NCBI GenBank assembly: GCA_015179125.1
Contig: WHVA01000108.1
Span: forward strand, 124,001 to 188,000
DNA length: 64,000 nt
Direction of reading: 5' to 3'
Source of the DNA: Gautieria morchelliformis
Taxonomy: Eukaryota > Basidiomycota > Agaricomycetes > Gomphales > Gomphaceae
How positions within the stretch are numbered: the stretch's first letter is position 1; every line of letters begins with the position of its first letter. The notes beneath the pieces are model-generated. The model had not been told where the DNA came from and did no database searches. It saw nothing but the letters and a program-made list of their open reading frames with translations. The translations under genes were made by a program, and so were the position numbers. Shown piece by piece: positions 32,504 to 43,781 of this stretch.

Positions 32504-34754
32504 ATGCCTGGAGGTCCTGTTGCAGCTGGCGATGGCATCAGTTCCAACGCACCCAAAAGCAAGTGGGCCGGGATCCTAATGACTGTATGTTCCTCACTCC
32601 CCCTCTTCCTCGGTGTTCACCCTCGCCTAGGGATTTGCCGCGTTTGGAGGAATTCTCTTTGGGTAAGCCTTTTTGTTTTCGCCGCTGTTCACTGCGCTTA
32701 CATGCTCGTAGATATGACATTGGAACAATCTCTGGCATCGTAGCAATGAACAACTGGTATGCCGTCTCCTTTAACTGCCGCCTCAACTCATAGTACTCCA
32801 GGCTATGCACATTCGGCTTTGTCGCCGCGCATCCTGCGCGTGGTGCTGCCCGCTGTGCAATTACCACATCTCAACAATCTCTCGTTGTCTCAATCCTTTC
32901 TGTGGGCACTGTCTTTGGCGCCTTGGCCTCAGCCCCTATGGCAGATCGGACAGGGCGCAGGATGGGCATCATCATCACCTGCCTCATCTTCTCTGTCGGT
33001 ATCGCTATGCAGGTACGCCACTTTCGCCCCAGTCCTCGTTTCGCCGCCTGATCAGCACCCCAAGACTGCGGCGACGGCCATGCCCCTCTTCCTTGTCGGT
33101 CGTGTCGTCGCTGGTTTCGGCGTAGGTCTCGTCTCATGCCTCATCCCAATGTACCAGTCCGAGTGGTACGCCTTATTTTGACCTGCTTCGATCCAATATC
33201 CTCATCTTCGCTTTCACAGCTCCCCAAAGCGGATCCGTGGTGCAGGTAATATGTTTTCTTGTCCTCTGGTTCTCACCTGGACTTGACACTTGCTCCTAGT
33301 GGTATCGTGCTATCAAGGGGCCGTCGCACTCGGTCTCTTCTTGGCTTCCGTGATCAACAACGCGACTCAGGCACGCAATGACCACTCATCCTACCGCATC
33401 TCCATCTCCATCCAGTTCATCTGGGCCGTGATCCTTGCAGGTGGCATGTTCCTCCTCCCTGAGGTACGTACTTTCCTTTTCGACCCTCCCCAACCCAACC
33501 CGCTCACTACTCTTCTAGTCCCCGCGATACCTGATCAAGCGAGGCCGTGATGCCGCTGCCGCCGCCGCCTTCTCCCGTCTCACCGGCGTCGACCCCACCC
33601 ACCCTAACATCGAGGCTGATCTCGACGAGATTCGCCTCAACCTCAAGCACGAAGAAGAGATCGGCCAAGCCACGTACGCCGATTGCTTCCGCAATGGCGA
33701 CAACCGCCTTCTCCTCCGCACTCTCACCGGCATCTCCCTCCAAGCGTGGCACCAGCTTACCGGGGTCAACTTCATTTTCTACTATGGCACTACTTTCTTC
33801 AAGAATTCCCACGTCGGCAATCCATTCTTGCAGTCCGTCGCGATCAACGTTGTCAGTGTCGGCATGACCCTCCCTGGAATATACTTTGTCGACAAGGTCG
33901 GCCGGAGGAACTTGCTCTTGATCGGTGCAGCGGGCATGATGGTTTGCGAATATATTATCGCTATTGCAGGTGTTACGATCTCCGTAGACAATATCGTGGG
34001 ACAAAAGGTCTTGGTTGCTTTCGTGTGCATCTACATTGTCAGTATTCTCTCCCTTCGCCTGTGGAATATGGTTGAGATGATTCTACCAGGGCTTCTTCGC
34101 AGCTACGTGGGCCCCCGTTACATGGGTCGTGACTGGAGAAATCTTCCCCCGTAAGTCTCGCATAACCTTTAACTGCACATCCATCATCTAACCCGATGAT
34201 CGTAGTCAAGTAAGCAAGCTGGCACAGCAACCCCACCTACCTAACGTCTCTGCATTACAGCGTTCGTGCCAAAGGAATGTCCCTTGCTGTAGCCTCGAAC
34301 TGGTTCTCGAACTGGCTGCTCGCGTTCATCAGTAAGTGCCCCCGCTCCAGTTCTCCTAATGTTCATCGCCGACATCACCCCACGCAGCGCCTTACCTCGT
34401 AAACCCTGGCAAGGGCAACGCCGACCTTGGCGCAAAGGTGTTTTTCATTTGGGGTTCGACGTGCCTCTGCTGTCTGATTTTCGCTTACTTCTGTATCCCT
34501 GAGGTGCGTCGCGTGCCTGTGCAGTCTTACACGTTCGATCGCTGACGTCGAATGGTGTTTGCTCTGCTTTCATTCCGTAGACCAAGGGTCTTGCACTCGA
34601 GCAGATCGACATCCTGTATGCGAATGCGACCCCCCGAAAATCAGTTGCATACCGCAACAAGATGATCGCAGAAGACTTGCACGGCGCAGTCGTGTACGGC
34701 AAGAACTCAAACCATGACACTGCCAGTGAGGAGGAGAAGGCAGAGCTGGAATGA
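32504..34754 (+). CDS. MFS sugar porter, probable hexose transporter (13 exons)
   Basis: This is a plasma-membrane monosaccharide transporter of the major facilitator superfamily. Exons that keep one frame: 32504-32584, 32631-32662, 32712-32756, 32802-33012, 33065-33165, 33220-33245, 33300-33463, 33519-34037, 34090-34150, 34206-34209, 34261-34331, 34388-34503, 34581-34754. They total 1605 nt and 534 aa, usual for the family. Landmarks: FGYDIGTISG (about 37-46), DRTGRR (101-106), RVVAGFGVG (136-144), PESPRYL (219-225), HQLTGVNF (298-305), DKVGRR (345-350) and PETKG (476-480). Hydrophobic segments fit 12 helices. All introns are GT..AG, 46-77 bp. Exon 10 is only 4 nt and is needed to keep frame at the GEIFP-VRAKG junction. 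His298 stands where the family usually has the first Gln of QQLTG. The start has the short hydrophilic N-terminus typical of fungal Hxt proteins. Confidence 0.92.
34206..34209 (+). other. Four-nucleotide microexon of the hexose transporter
   Basis: TCAA lies between GT..AG introns 34151-34205 (55 bp, ends GATCGTAG) and 34210-34260 (51 bp, starts GTAAGCAAG, ends CATTACAG). Joining exon 9, TCAA and exon 11 restores the family motif as GEIFPLNVRAKGMSL. Skipping the four bases shifts the frame. Confidence 0.8.
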
Positions 34755-35754
34755 CTGTTGTTTCGTGGATGAATACTATATACGAATTGAAATGTTTCTA
34801 CACGTGTACGATAGAATATAAAGGTCATGTATGTATGATGCACTCGCATACTTAAGTATAGTCCAAGAAAGAAAAACGTTCAACACTACGGAAATTTCTA
34901 TACAGCACCCAACGAACACGCCACTCCACTAATAACCAAGGTGGCGTTTGAAAGTCAGGACGCAGTTGAATTGATCTGGGTCATTACTAGGCCCGGACTC
35001 CCACATCCGGATAGGCATGTATCTGGTTCCGAGGTGGGTAGAACTAGGCCTGGAAGCTGGAGAAGTCAGGGGCAACTATAGGAAGACTGATGATGAGAGA
35101 CGCAGACGAAGGAAATTCTGCAGTATGAAGTTTATATATATAAACCTATATCGGAGGAAGTCGGTGATCTACTGCCAGCTACGGACCGAAAGTCGAAGCG
35201 TCAAGGATGCCAAAGCCTTCCCACTGGCTGTCCATGCCCAACCGAGCGTCCATCCGTGAGAACAGGGGCAGTTCTGTAAGACGGTGGACCCCGGGGGGAG
35301 AAAACCTTGTCACCAGTCGAGGACCCGCCTCACACCACGATCATCCGGTGCCTAATGCTTAAAACTTCAAGAGCACATTACATGCATTGGAATGTGCGAT
35401 CTATATCTCACGGGGGTTAGAAAGCCCTTGTCCCCGACAAGGGAATGTGAGCTACTAGGCTGCCCGAACGCAAGACCGAATAAATACTACTGATTTTTTG
35501 AGGGACCTATTTGGCGTAGATAGGAATCTGTACCAACTGTCAATGGTAATTATTTAGTTAACATTTTATATACCATCCAAAAAAAAAAAATTCGGATTAT
35601 GGTGGACACAGGGCTTCGGATAGCAGTCAGACGCCGGTCAACCCGCATGTGACCTGGTGTTTCAGACGCCCATTCCTACGGTTCACCTGAACCGTCCAAC
35701 AGCGTCGTCTGCTGCATGCCTCCCTCTGCTCCCTTGGTCAAGACGTCCAGTGCA
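34755..35754. other. Intergenic DNA between transporter and TPR gene
   Basis: This holds the presumed 3' trailer of the transporter and the promoter region of the next gene. There is an A-run at 35580-35591 and a TTTATATACC box at about 35.57 kb, roughly 190 bases upstream of the next start, as a possible TATA. No coding or RNA gene is supported. Confidence 0.5.
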
Positions 35755-38700
35755 ATGGCCGATCACGAGATTTACAGCCGGAATTTACTTCCTGAGAGGA
35801 AGGGATTCGCACCTTGGTTCCCTGGTTCGGTCAACATAGCGGAAGTAGGTTACGTCGATCGTGGCGGGTGGATACGGCTCTTTGATGCCTCTAAAGCCCG
35901 TGGCGACCAGAGCAATAACCTGGGTGTACCGGATGATCTCGATTATGATCCTATGGTCATTGGCAAGGTTGAGAAGCGCACGCTCAATGATGGCGCAAGG
36001 CATTTTGCGAGAGCAAATGGAGGGCCTCTTGAGTATGTGACGGAGATTTCCAGCAACATCATGATGTGTGTCGCTATTCCGTTGTCGCTAACAGCCAGCC
36101 CTAATGTCTCATGCGGACACACAGACCAGGCACACCTGGCAGTCTCCGGTATAGCTTCAAATCTTCCAAGCATGAGGGTGCGATTCTCGCACATCGTGGC
36201 GGCATCGATACCCAGGATGCCTCAGAAAAACTCGCATTTCAAGAATACATACGCAATAACTATGCATCCTGGTTAACATTCGCCAGAGGCAAGAACAAAC
36301 GTGACATACGCCTTATTGACCTTGTCCTAGTCACGGGATGTGACAAGACCTCGTACTGGGCATGTTCCGCGTTTGAAGCTTCAGCCAAGGTAGATCGTGA
36401 ACTGGCCCTCGATGTAGGGTTCGGGAAAGAAAAAATATGGGCTACATGGGACGATAGGCAATTTCATGCGGCATGGGGGCACTCTGGTCCAGTGATACCA
36501 ACGATAAGAACGGACGACAGCCTCCCAAGCCCCCCTCAGAGCCCTATTGATACCGACAACCCGGATTATACAAGGAAGCATGATCTGCATTTGGCCAGTG
36601 TTCCTCAGCAACCTAGTATGTGCGTAATAAATTCGTTGATGGGGTTATTAGCATGGATTTGTAGACTGAGGCAAACTCTAGTGCCGCTGGGCCCGAAACA
36701 CTAGGTGAAGACATGCGCCAGTGGGCTGCTAACGAGTTCAATCGCCAGGGTATGCACAAGACACAGTGGTAATTCTATGCCCGGTGACTAAATATGAGTT
36801 AACAGACACTCTGGATGGGAAAAACTTGGACCGTCCGCGAGATCAATGCATTTTCATACGTGGCTACAAGATTTGTGATAGGCACACTGGGCTTGCTGTA
36901 CTTTCCCATTGGCGTTGCCCAGGGCAGGATGAACAGGGGTTCAGCGTCATATATCCTCATAAACAGGTTGAACGTGGAAGCAGTGGAGGTGGGGATAACC
37001 CTGGCCCCGGAGGGAACAACCCTGGCTCAGGAGGGGACAGCTTGGACCTTGGAGGCAATGGAGACCAGGAAAGAGAGGCCGACAAATCAGGAAGTCCCCA
37101 GGACCATCCATTGGGACCCCCTGGCAATTCTTCATTGGTATCCTCTGAGGGTAAGAATATGGCGCATTTTGGCACAGGTGGAATGTCGGATCAAACAACC
37201 AATCCATCCAACTCACTGAAGCTGCATTCCCAACATGGTTATGATATAGATGAAGATATTCTTGATTACCTATGCAAACGTGACAGTGTGAGGGTATTTT
37301 ACTACTCTTTGATTATATTTGTGTTCACTTGTCAAGCAGGGACCTACAGCTGTGGAGATCACACTTCTATATATTCTGGAGGTGAGGGCCACTTCCGTTC
37401 ACTGGTGTGATAATTACTAAAAGAATGACAGAACTCCAATGCTGAATTTGCACTAGCACATGATGATGATTTGTCAATGTGGCTGAGAGTGAGTAAACTA
37501 CTCATATGAGCTTATGTTTATGGTTTATGCTATATTAGGATGGGCCTTTACCCGAAGATTTCTTCCATGAGATTTGCAGAGTTCAACCGAAGATATTTTT
37601 AGTGGATCAAGGTCAGTATACCAGGCCATATGTGTTCATTGATTGATTATCCTACATAAACAGTTGGCATGTTAGAAACAACTTATTTGGCCTCTCTGGA
37701 TGATCAAGCAGACATAGAACATGTGGCTCATCAAGCATCTCATCTAATAAAAGCACAGTCTCCAGATGTAGGCATGGTGTCAATGAACTGGAATGAGGGT
37801 CAGTGGAACAAGACTGAAGAGCTACCTTTGCAGGGGATGGAGATAACCAAGAGGGTGTCTGGTGATGAGCATCTCAGGATGCAGAATAGCATGGGTGATC
37901 TTGCTTCAACTGACAGAAACCAGGGCAGGTGGAATGAGGCTGAGGTACTTGAAGTGGAGGTCCTGGAGTCAAGAAAAAGAGTACTTGGAAAGGCCCATCC
38001 TGCCACACTGAATAGCATGGGAAATCTTGCTTCAACCTATAAAAACCAGGGCAGGTGGAAGGAGGCTGAGGAACTTGAAGTGGAGGTCCTAGAGTTAAGG
38101 AAGAGGGTGCTTGGCAAGGAGCATCTGGACACACTGAATATTATGGGAAACCTTGGTTCAACCTACAAAAACCAGGGCAGATGGAAAGAGGCAGAGGAGC
38201 TTGAAGTAGAGGTCCTGGAGCTAAGGAAGAGGGTGCTTGGCAAGGAGCATCCTGACACTCTAAATAGCATGCAGAATCTTGCTTCAACCTACAGTAACCA
38301 GGGCCGGCAGAAGGAAGCTGAGCAACTTGGTGTGGAGGTCCTGGAGTTAAGCCAGAAAGTGCTTGGCAAGGAGCATCCTGACACACTGATTGGCATGGGC
38401 AACCTTGCTTCAACCTACAGAAACCAGGGCAGGTGGAAGGAGGCTGAAGAACTTGAAGTGGAGGTCCTTGAGTTAAGGAAAAGGGTGCTTGGCAAGGAGC
38501 ATCCTGCCACACTGAATAGCATGGGAAATCTTTCTTCAACCTACAGTAACCAGGGCAGATGGAAGGAGGCTGAGGAACTTGAAGTGCAGGTCCTAGAGTT
38601 AAGGAAGAGGGTGCTTGGCAAGGAGCATCCTGACACATTGATTAGCATGGGAAACCTTGCTTCAACCTACAGTAACCAGGGCCGGCAGAAGGAAGCTGAG

Positions 38701-40677
38701 CAACTTGGTGTGGAGGTCCTGGAGTTAAGCCAGAAAGTGCTTGGCAAGGAGCATCCTGACACACTGATTGGCATGGGCAACCTTGCTTCAACCTACAGAA
38801 ACCAGGGCAGGTGGAAGGAGGCTGAAGAACTTGAAGTGGAGGTCCTTGAGTTAAGGAAAAGAGTGCTTGGCAAGGAGCATCCTGCCACACTGAATAGCAT
38901 GGGAAATCTTTCTGCAACCTACAGTAACCAGGGCAGATGGAAGGAGGCTGAGGAACTTGAAGTGCAGGTCCTAGAGTTAAGGAAGAGGGTGCTTGGCAAG
39001 GAGCATCCTGGCACATTGATTAGCATGGGAAACCTTGCTTCAACCTACAGTAACCAGGGCCGGCAGAAGGAAGCTGAGCAACTTGGTGTGGAGGTCCTGG
39101 AGTTAAGCCAGAAAGTGCTTGGCAAGGAGCATCCTGACACACTGATTGGCATGGGCAACCTTGCTTCAACCTACAGAAACCAGGGCAGGTGGAAGGAGGC
39201 TGAAGAACTTGAAGTGGAGGTCCTTGAGTTAAGGAAAAGGGTGCTTGGCAAGGAGCATCCTGCCACACTGAATAGCATGGGAAATCTTTCTGCAACCTAC
39301 AGTAACCAGGGCAGATGGAAGGAGGCCGAGGAACTTGAAGTGCAGGTCGTGGAGTTAAGGAAGACTGTACTTGGTGAGGAGCATCCTGCAACACTAATTA
39401 CCATGGGCAACCTTGCTTCAACCTATAGTAAGGAGGGCAGGTGGAATGAGGCTGAGGTACTTGAAGTGGAGGTCCTGGAGTCAAGCAAGAAAGTGTGTGG
39501 CAAGGAGCATCCTGCCACACTGAGTAGCATGGGCAACCTTGCTTCAACCTATAGTAACCAGGGCAGGTGGAAGGAGGCTGAGGAACTTGAAGTACAGGTC
39601 CTGGAGTCAAGGAAGAGGGTGCTTGGCAAGGAGCATCCTGCCACACTGAATAGCATGGGAAATCTTTCTTCAACCTACAGAAACCAGGGCAGGTGGAAGG
39701 AGGCTGAGGAACTTGATGTGCAGGTCCTGGAGCTAAAGAAGAGGGTGCTTGGCAAGGAGCATCCTGCCACACTGAATAGCATGAGGGATCTTGCTTTAAC
39801 CTACAGTAACCAGGGAAGGTGGAAGGAGGCTGAGCAACTTGGTGTGGAGGTCCTGGAGTCAAGCCAGAAAGTGCTTGGCAATGAGCATCCTGACGCACTG
39901 ATTAGCATGGGCAATCTTGCTTCAACCTACAGAAAGCAGGGAAGGTGGAAGGAGGCTGAGGAACTGGAAGTGCAGGTCCTGGAGTCAGGGAAGAGGGTGC
40001 TTGGCAAGGAGCATCCTGCCACACTGAATAGCATGAGGGATCTTGCTTCAACCTACAGTAACCAGGGAAGGTGGAAGGAGGCTGAGCAACTTGGTGTGGA
40101 GGTCCTGGAGTCAAGCCAGAAAGTGCTTGGCAATGAGCATCCTGACGCACTGATTAGCATGGGCAATCTTGCTTCAACCTACAGAAAGCAGGGAAGGTGG
40201 AAGGAGGCTGAGGAACTGGAAGTGCAGGTCCTGGAGTCAGGGAAGAGGGTGCTTGGCAAGGAGCATCCTGCAACACTAAATAGCATGCGGAATCTTGCTT
40301 CAACCTACAGTAATCAGGGCAGGTGGCAGGAGGCTGAACAACTTGAAGTGGAGGCCCTGGAGTCAAGCAAGCAAGTGCTTGGCAAGGAGCATCCTGACAC
40401 ACTGAATATTATGGGCAACCTTGCTTCAACCTACAACAACCAGGGCAGGTGGGAGGAGGCTGAGGAACTTGAAGTACAGGTCCTAGAGTTAAAGAAGAGA
40501 GTGCTTGGCAAGAAGCATCCTGACACATTGATTTGCATGGGCAACCTTGCTTCAACCTACAACAACCAGGGCAGGTGGAAGGAGGCTGAGGAACTTGAAG
40601 TGGAGGTCCTTGAGTTAAGGAAGAGGGTGCTTGGCAAGGAGCATCCTGCCACATTGGATGGCATAGGAAACATCTGA
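35755..40677 (+). CDS. Basidiomycete N-terminal domain fused to 22 TPR repeats
   Basis: Proposed exons: 35755-36065, 36143-36623, 36665-36749, 36806-37285, 37340-37381, 37457-37488, 37539-37611 and 37664-40677, giving about 1505 aa. Residues 1 to about 320 resemble a domain I know from agaricomycete hypothetical proteins (start MADHEIYSRNLLP, then DVGFGKE-like and LVLVTGCDKTSYWA at 164-177, QCIFIRGYK at 306-314). Its function is unknown. A Gly/Asn/Ser-rich linker follows (about 350-380), then an acidic segment (HDDDLSMWLR) and 22 complete 42-residue TPR units of kinesin-light-chain type (576-1499), preceded by one degenerate unit. There is no nucleotide-binding domain. The second intron as drawn is only 41 bp; the more usual donor eight bases earlier breaks the frame, so this junction is uncertain. 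The start at 35755 is preferred over 35716 because it gives the family-like MADHE start. A recognition or scaffold role is inference from TPR architecture. Confidence 0.75.
37885..40656 (+). repeat. Tandem array of 22 TPR-coding 126-bp units
   Basis: Each unit encodes 42 residues with the pattern N.MGNLASTY..QGRWKEAE followed by LE..VLGKEHP.TL. Units 4-6, 7-9 and 10-12 form a nearly identical 378-bp block repeated three times (38263-39396). Units 16-17 and 18-19 form a 252-bp block repeated twice (39775-40278). The array is open on the minus strand too, a by-product of its repeat composition. Confidence 0.95.
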
Positions 40678-40934
40678 TTTTAGGTTAAGTCATGTATGTC
40701 AATGAACATGTAAACTACATGAGAACTGCTATTCAACCAGCCTTTCTTTAGTCTTGGATTAGGCTGTTCAACCAACCTTCAATTTGTCTTTTCCTTTGTA
40801 TTTCTCAATTGAAGGCCTTAAACCATTTATCACCACAAAAAAAACTTTTACAATATTACAGTAATAATGCTATTTCCAACAATTCTCTATTTTATTGCCA
40901 ATTTTGCCTGATTTTCTGAGGCTGAGTTAACCCA
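40678..40934. other. 3' flank of the TPR gene
   Basis: This is A/T-rich DNA with no coding content and is the presumed 3' untranslated and trailer region. It is cut at 40940 by a solo LTR. Confidence 0.5.
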
Positions 40935-40939
40935 GACAC

Positions 40940-41458
40940 TGTCAGGGGAACCCCAATCACACACTGCTTTATCATCGCATGGATTATCACAGCATTCATT
41001 ATTATCATGTGCGTTATCACAGTGGGCATTATCATAGCTTGCACATTATTGCCATGCACATTATCGCCACTTGCACCTTATTGCTGTGCACTTTATCATG
41101 GTGTGACTTTCAATCGAGGACCCCCAAGCCTCGCCTAGCCTTCAGCATTTGTCTTGTCTTCCATTTATTCCCCTCCCTGTTCCAACCACTTCCAACATCA
41201 TTCCTTTCTTATATTATCTGTCCGCCCCTGTTATCACCAGTGTGATTGCTTATGTAACTCAGGCATTCGGTGATTGGGTTAGCATGCCCATAGCTTATAG
41301 TCGTAGCTAGCTTGTGAAGGAGTTCCTTAGAGTTTTCTCTTTGGATTCCCCTTTGCCAGGTACGTCTGTGTCGTGTATATAGTTCTCTATCTTACTTTGG
41401 ATTCCCCTTCACCAGTTCACCACTTAAGTGTAGAGCATCTGCCTAGGTTGCCCTTATA
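40940..41458 (+). repeat. Solo LTR, family T, GATAA-array type (519 bp)
   Basis: It starts TGTCAGGGGAACCCC and ends TTGCCCTTATA. The perfect duplication GACAC lies at 40935-40939 and 41459-41463. An array of TTATC (GATAA on the other strand) units lies near 40.97-41.10 kb. It is the sister of 22197-22710. Confidence 0.88.
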
Positions 41459-41609
41459 GACACATTGAATCCTGTATTACAGAGTTGTGAATATGCAAGT
41501 CCTCACAACTCTGTTTCTGGCTCTCAATTTTTATCTCTGACTGGACCACTTGGGTTTGCTCAAAATCCTCAGGCAGCACATCTGCAGTCACCCACAAATT
41601 GTCAAGAAC

Positions 41610-42071
41610 TGTTAAGAACGAAGTCATACTTCAGACTCAACCCAAAGGCTGAGCTGAGGTTTGGGAACAGAGGGCTTGGGTTCAACTTCATAAGTTGCAC
41701 CCACTACAGTGTTCTGCCCTAATTTTGGGAAACAGACTCGGGAATGGATTTTGGCTTCAAGCTAAGACTCAGGAACAAGGATCAGACAGAGGAGGAGAAA
41801 TACGAGGATCTAAGTCAATATCAGAACTGAGGATTTCGCGTACATGATGGGGGGTTTATATACTAATTGCAAGGAATGGAAAGAGGGCATCAATGCCCTC
41901 TTTGAGCAGATAAAAAGGAGGGGATGATCATCAGGAATAGAACAGGACTATCTAGGAAAGGAAGTCAGGATGAATGATGAACTGAAGGAAACCTGAGTTA
42001 TGCTGAGAAGTGTTCCTAAGCGAGATCCAAGGCTGAGGCATCAGGTCCAGACTTGGGAATGGGTCTTAACA
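41610..42071 (-). repeat. 3' LTR of element B2 (462 bp)
   Basis: It resembles the element B LTR in its ends and internal landmarks (CACCCACT...TGTTC.GCCCTAATTTTGGG). It is followed by the same pyrimidine-rich tract and TTATGGCCGAACCCATGAGG leader seen next to 6939. Confidence 0.8.
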
Positions 42072-42203
42072 GTACTTCCCCTTTATGGCCGAACCCATGA
42101 GGCCATAAGTGAGATGCTGGAGATCACTGGGGGTGTGTGCATTATATAAGCTTTGTTTCACATCTGTTTTCTTGCTTCCTCCCATCACCTCAGCCACAAA
42201 TAT

Positions 42204-43170
42204 ATGTCTGATACTCAAGAACTGACACTCAACAAGCTTGATGCAGAACTTGAGAAGGAGGAGCGAGAGGCTGAGGCAAGGAAGAAACATCTGATGGAGA
42301 AACAACACCTTGCCCAGGAGCACAAGGAAGCGATAGAGAAGAAAGTGGAGGAGGAACAGATTCTGTGGCAAGCTGAGGAAGAACAGCTATGGAAAGCAAA
42401 AGCTGAGGAAGAACAGCTACGGAAAGCAAAAGCTGAGGAAGAGGAACAGAGGGCTCGGGAAGCTGAGAAAGATCAGGAACAGCAGGTCATGGCTGAGAGC
42501 GAGGCTGAGGTAGCTAAATGTGCCATACTTCAGAAGCGACTTGATGATTTGATCAGGAGCACAAGATTTGGCAAGCCTCGGTCGATCAAAACTCATTAAG
42601 GATTCTGTCGCCCAAGCCAGTTGTTATGGACTCAGTGATGGCCAAAGCTCAGATTCTTATGTCCAAGGAGGCCATTGAGTGGAATCTGGCAAAGTCAAAG
42701 CCAAGATCTGCAGGGCCGAAAAAAAAAAAAAAAAAAAAAAAAAAAGAAAGCGGGGGAGGAAGAGTCAGGGGACAAAGAGGTGAGTATTTGGGTTTTATCT
42801 CAGCTTGGATTGGAATTTTGACTTGGCTTTTTAGGATGAGCCATGCAGCAACTGCCTAAGGTGGAACATGGCCTGCATCCACAGGATGAAGATGGCTTGT
42901 CAGGACTGCAATGTGCAGAAAGTCCACAGTAGCTTCACAGATGGGAAGCAGAAACCCAAGGCAGGGGATGGGGCTGGGGGGCCAGTGGCAAAGAAACTGA
43001 GGCCAGTACCACTGAAGCTGACAGGAGTCAAACAGTTGGTGGAAATCAAGGCAGGGCCTTTGGGATCAGGGCCGAGTACCAAGGCCAGGACCCAAGCTGA
43101 TGGGGCTCTTGGGGGAACAGGCCTTGGCAGGCATTGGGGCCTTATTGTCCCAACAGAATGCGCTCTTTGA
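42204..43170 (+). pseudogene. Opposite-strand accessory ORF of element B2
   Basis: It is preceded by the same leader as in B (a CATTATATAAGCTTTGTTTC-like stretch before the ATG). The first ~130 residues are almost entirely Glu/Lys/Ala-rich and would form a long coiled coil. A Lys-codon-like A-run lies at 42.72-42.75 kb. A partial Cys cluster follows (about 42.84-42.93 kb), then a PLKLTGVK..VEIKAGPLGSG block that matches B (VDIRAGPLGAG). The copy is broken. Confidence 0.6.
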
Positions 43171-43781
43171 GCATATGAATGACACTCTGCAGGGGATTCT
43201 TGAGTTTGCCAAGAGAGTTCACTGGCAAAATTCCCAACTGAGCAAGTGGGTGAAAGGTTGGATTTCTGAACCTCGGTCCGATGTCACATGGGTTGGGACA
43301 CTGTGCTTTGAGAATACATGCAAGACGACGAGGCGGGCTAGGTCAGTGGAAGTGATTGTGTCATCTGTCGGAATGAAGATGCTCTGCAGTGAAACCTGAA
43401 GATCCTGGCTGCTGCTCAATGAAATCCATGCAGATAGAATTGCAAAGCTGCTCGGGTATCGGGAGCTGCCTAAAGGTGCCATAAGGCCGGTGACACTAAG
43501 ACTTCGAATGGGAGCAAGTAGTGCAAGACTCAGAAGTCAATGATGAAAGACCAAGTTGCAGGTCAGGTATATTCCCAACGGATCAGGGGAAGGGTCTTGT
43601 TTGGCCGAAGTGTCCTGAGAGTACATGGTCATGTGTGTACTGGAGTACATGAAGCTGGAGGCCATTGGCTTCAGGAAGGTATATGTAGCCATCATGGCAT
43701 AGAAAGCCATCATCAGTTTGCATCCATCTCGGGACAGAACTATGGCCAAGATGCCGGCAGGCAACAGGATCAGATGCCAGA

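Noticed and set aside
32791-32796. Acceptor CATAG for transporter intron 3
   Set aside because: It breaks the frame; the AG at 32800-32801 gives NNWLCTFGF and keeps the sugar-porter frame.
35716-35754. Upstream ATG for the TPR gene
   Set aside because: It would add 13 residues (MPPSAPLVKTSSA) before the MADHE start that resembles the family; 35755 is preferred.
37800-40654. Long minus-strand open stretches through the TPR region
   Set aside because: They repeat with the same 126-bp and 378-bp period as the TPR units and are Pro/Cys/Gln-rich shadows of the plus-strand repeat; no independent start, introns or family.
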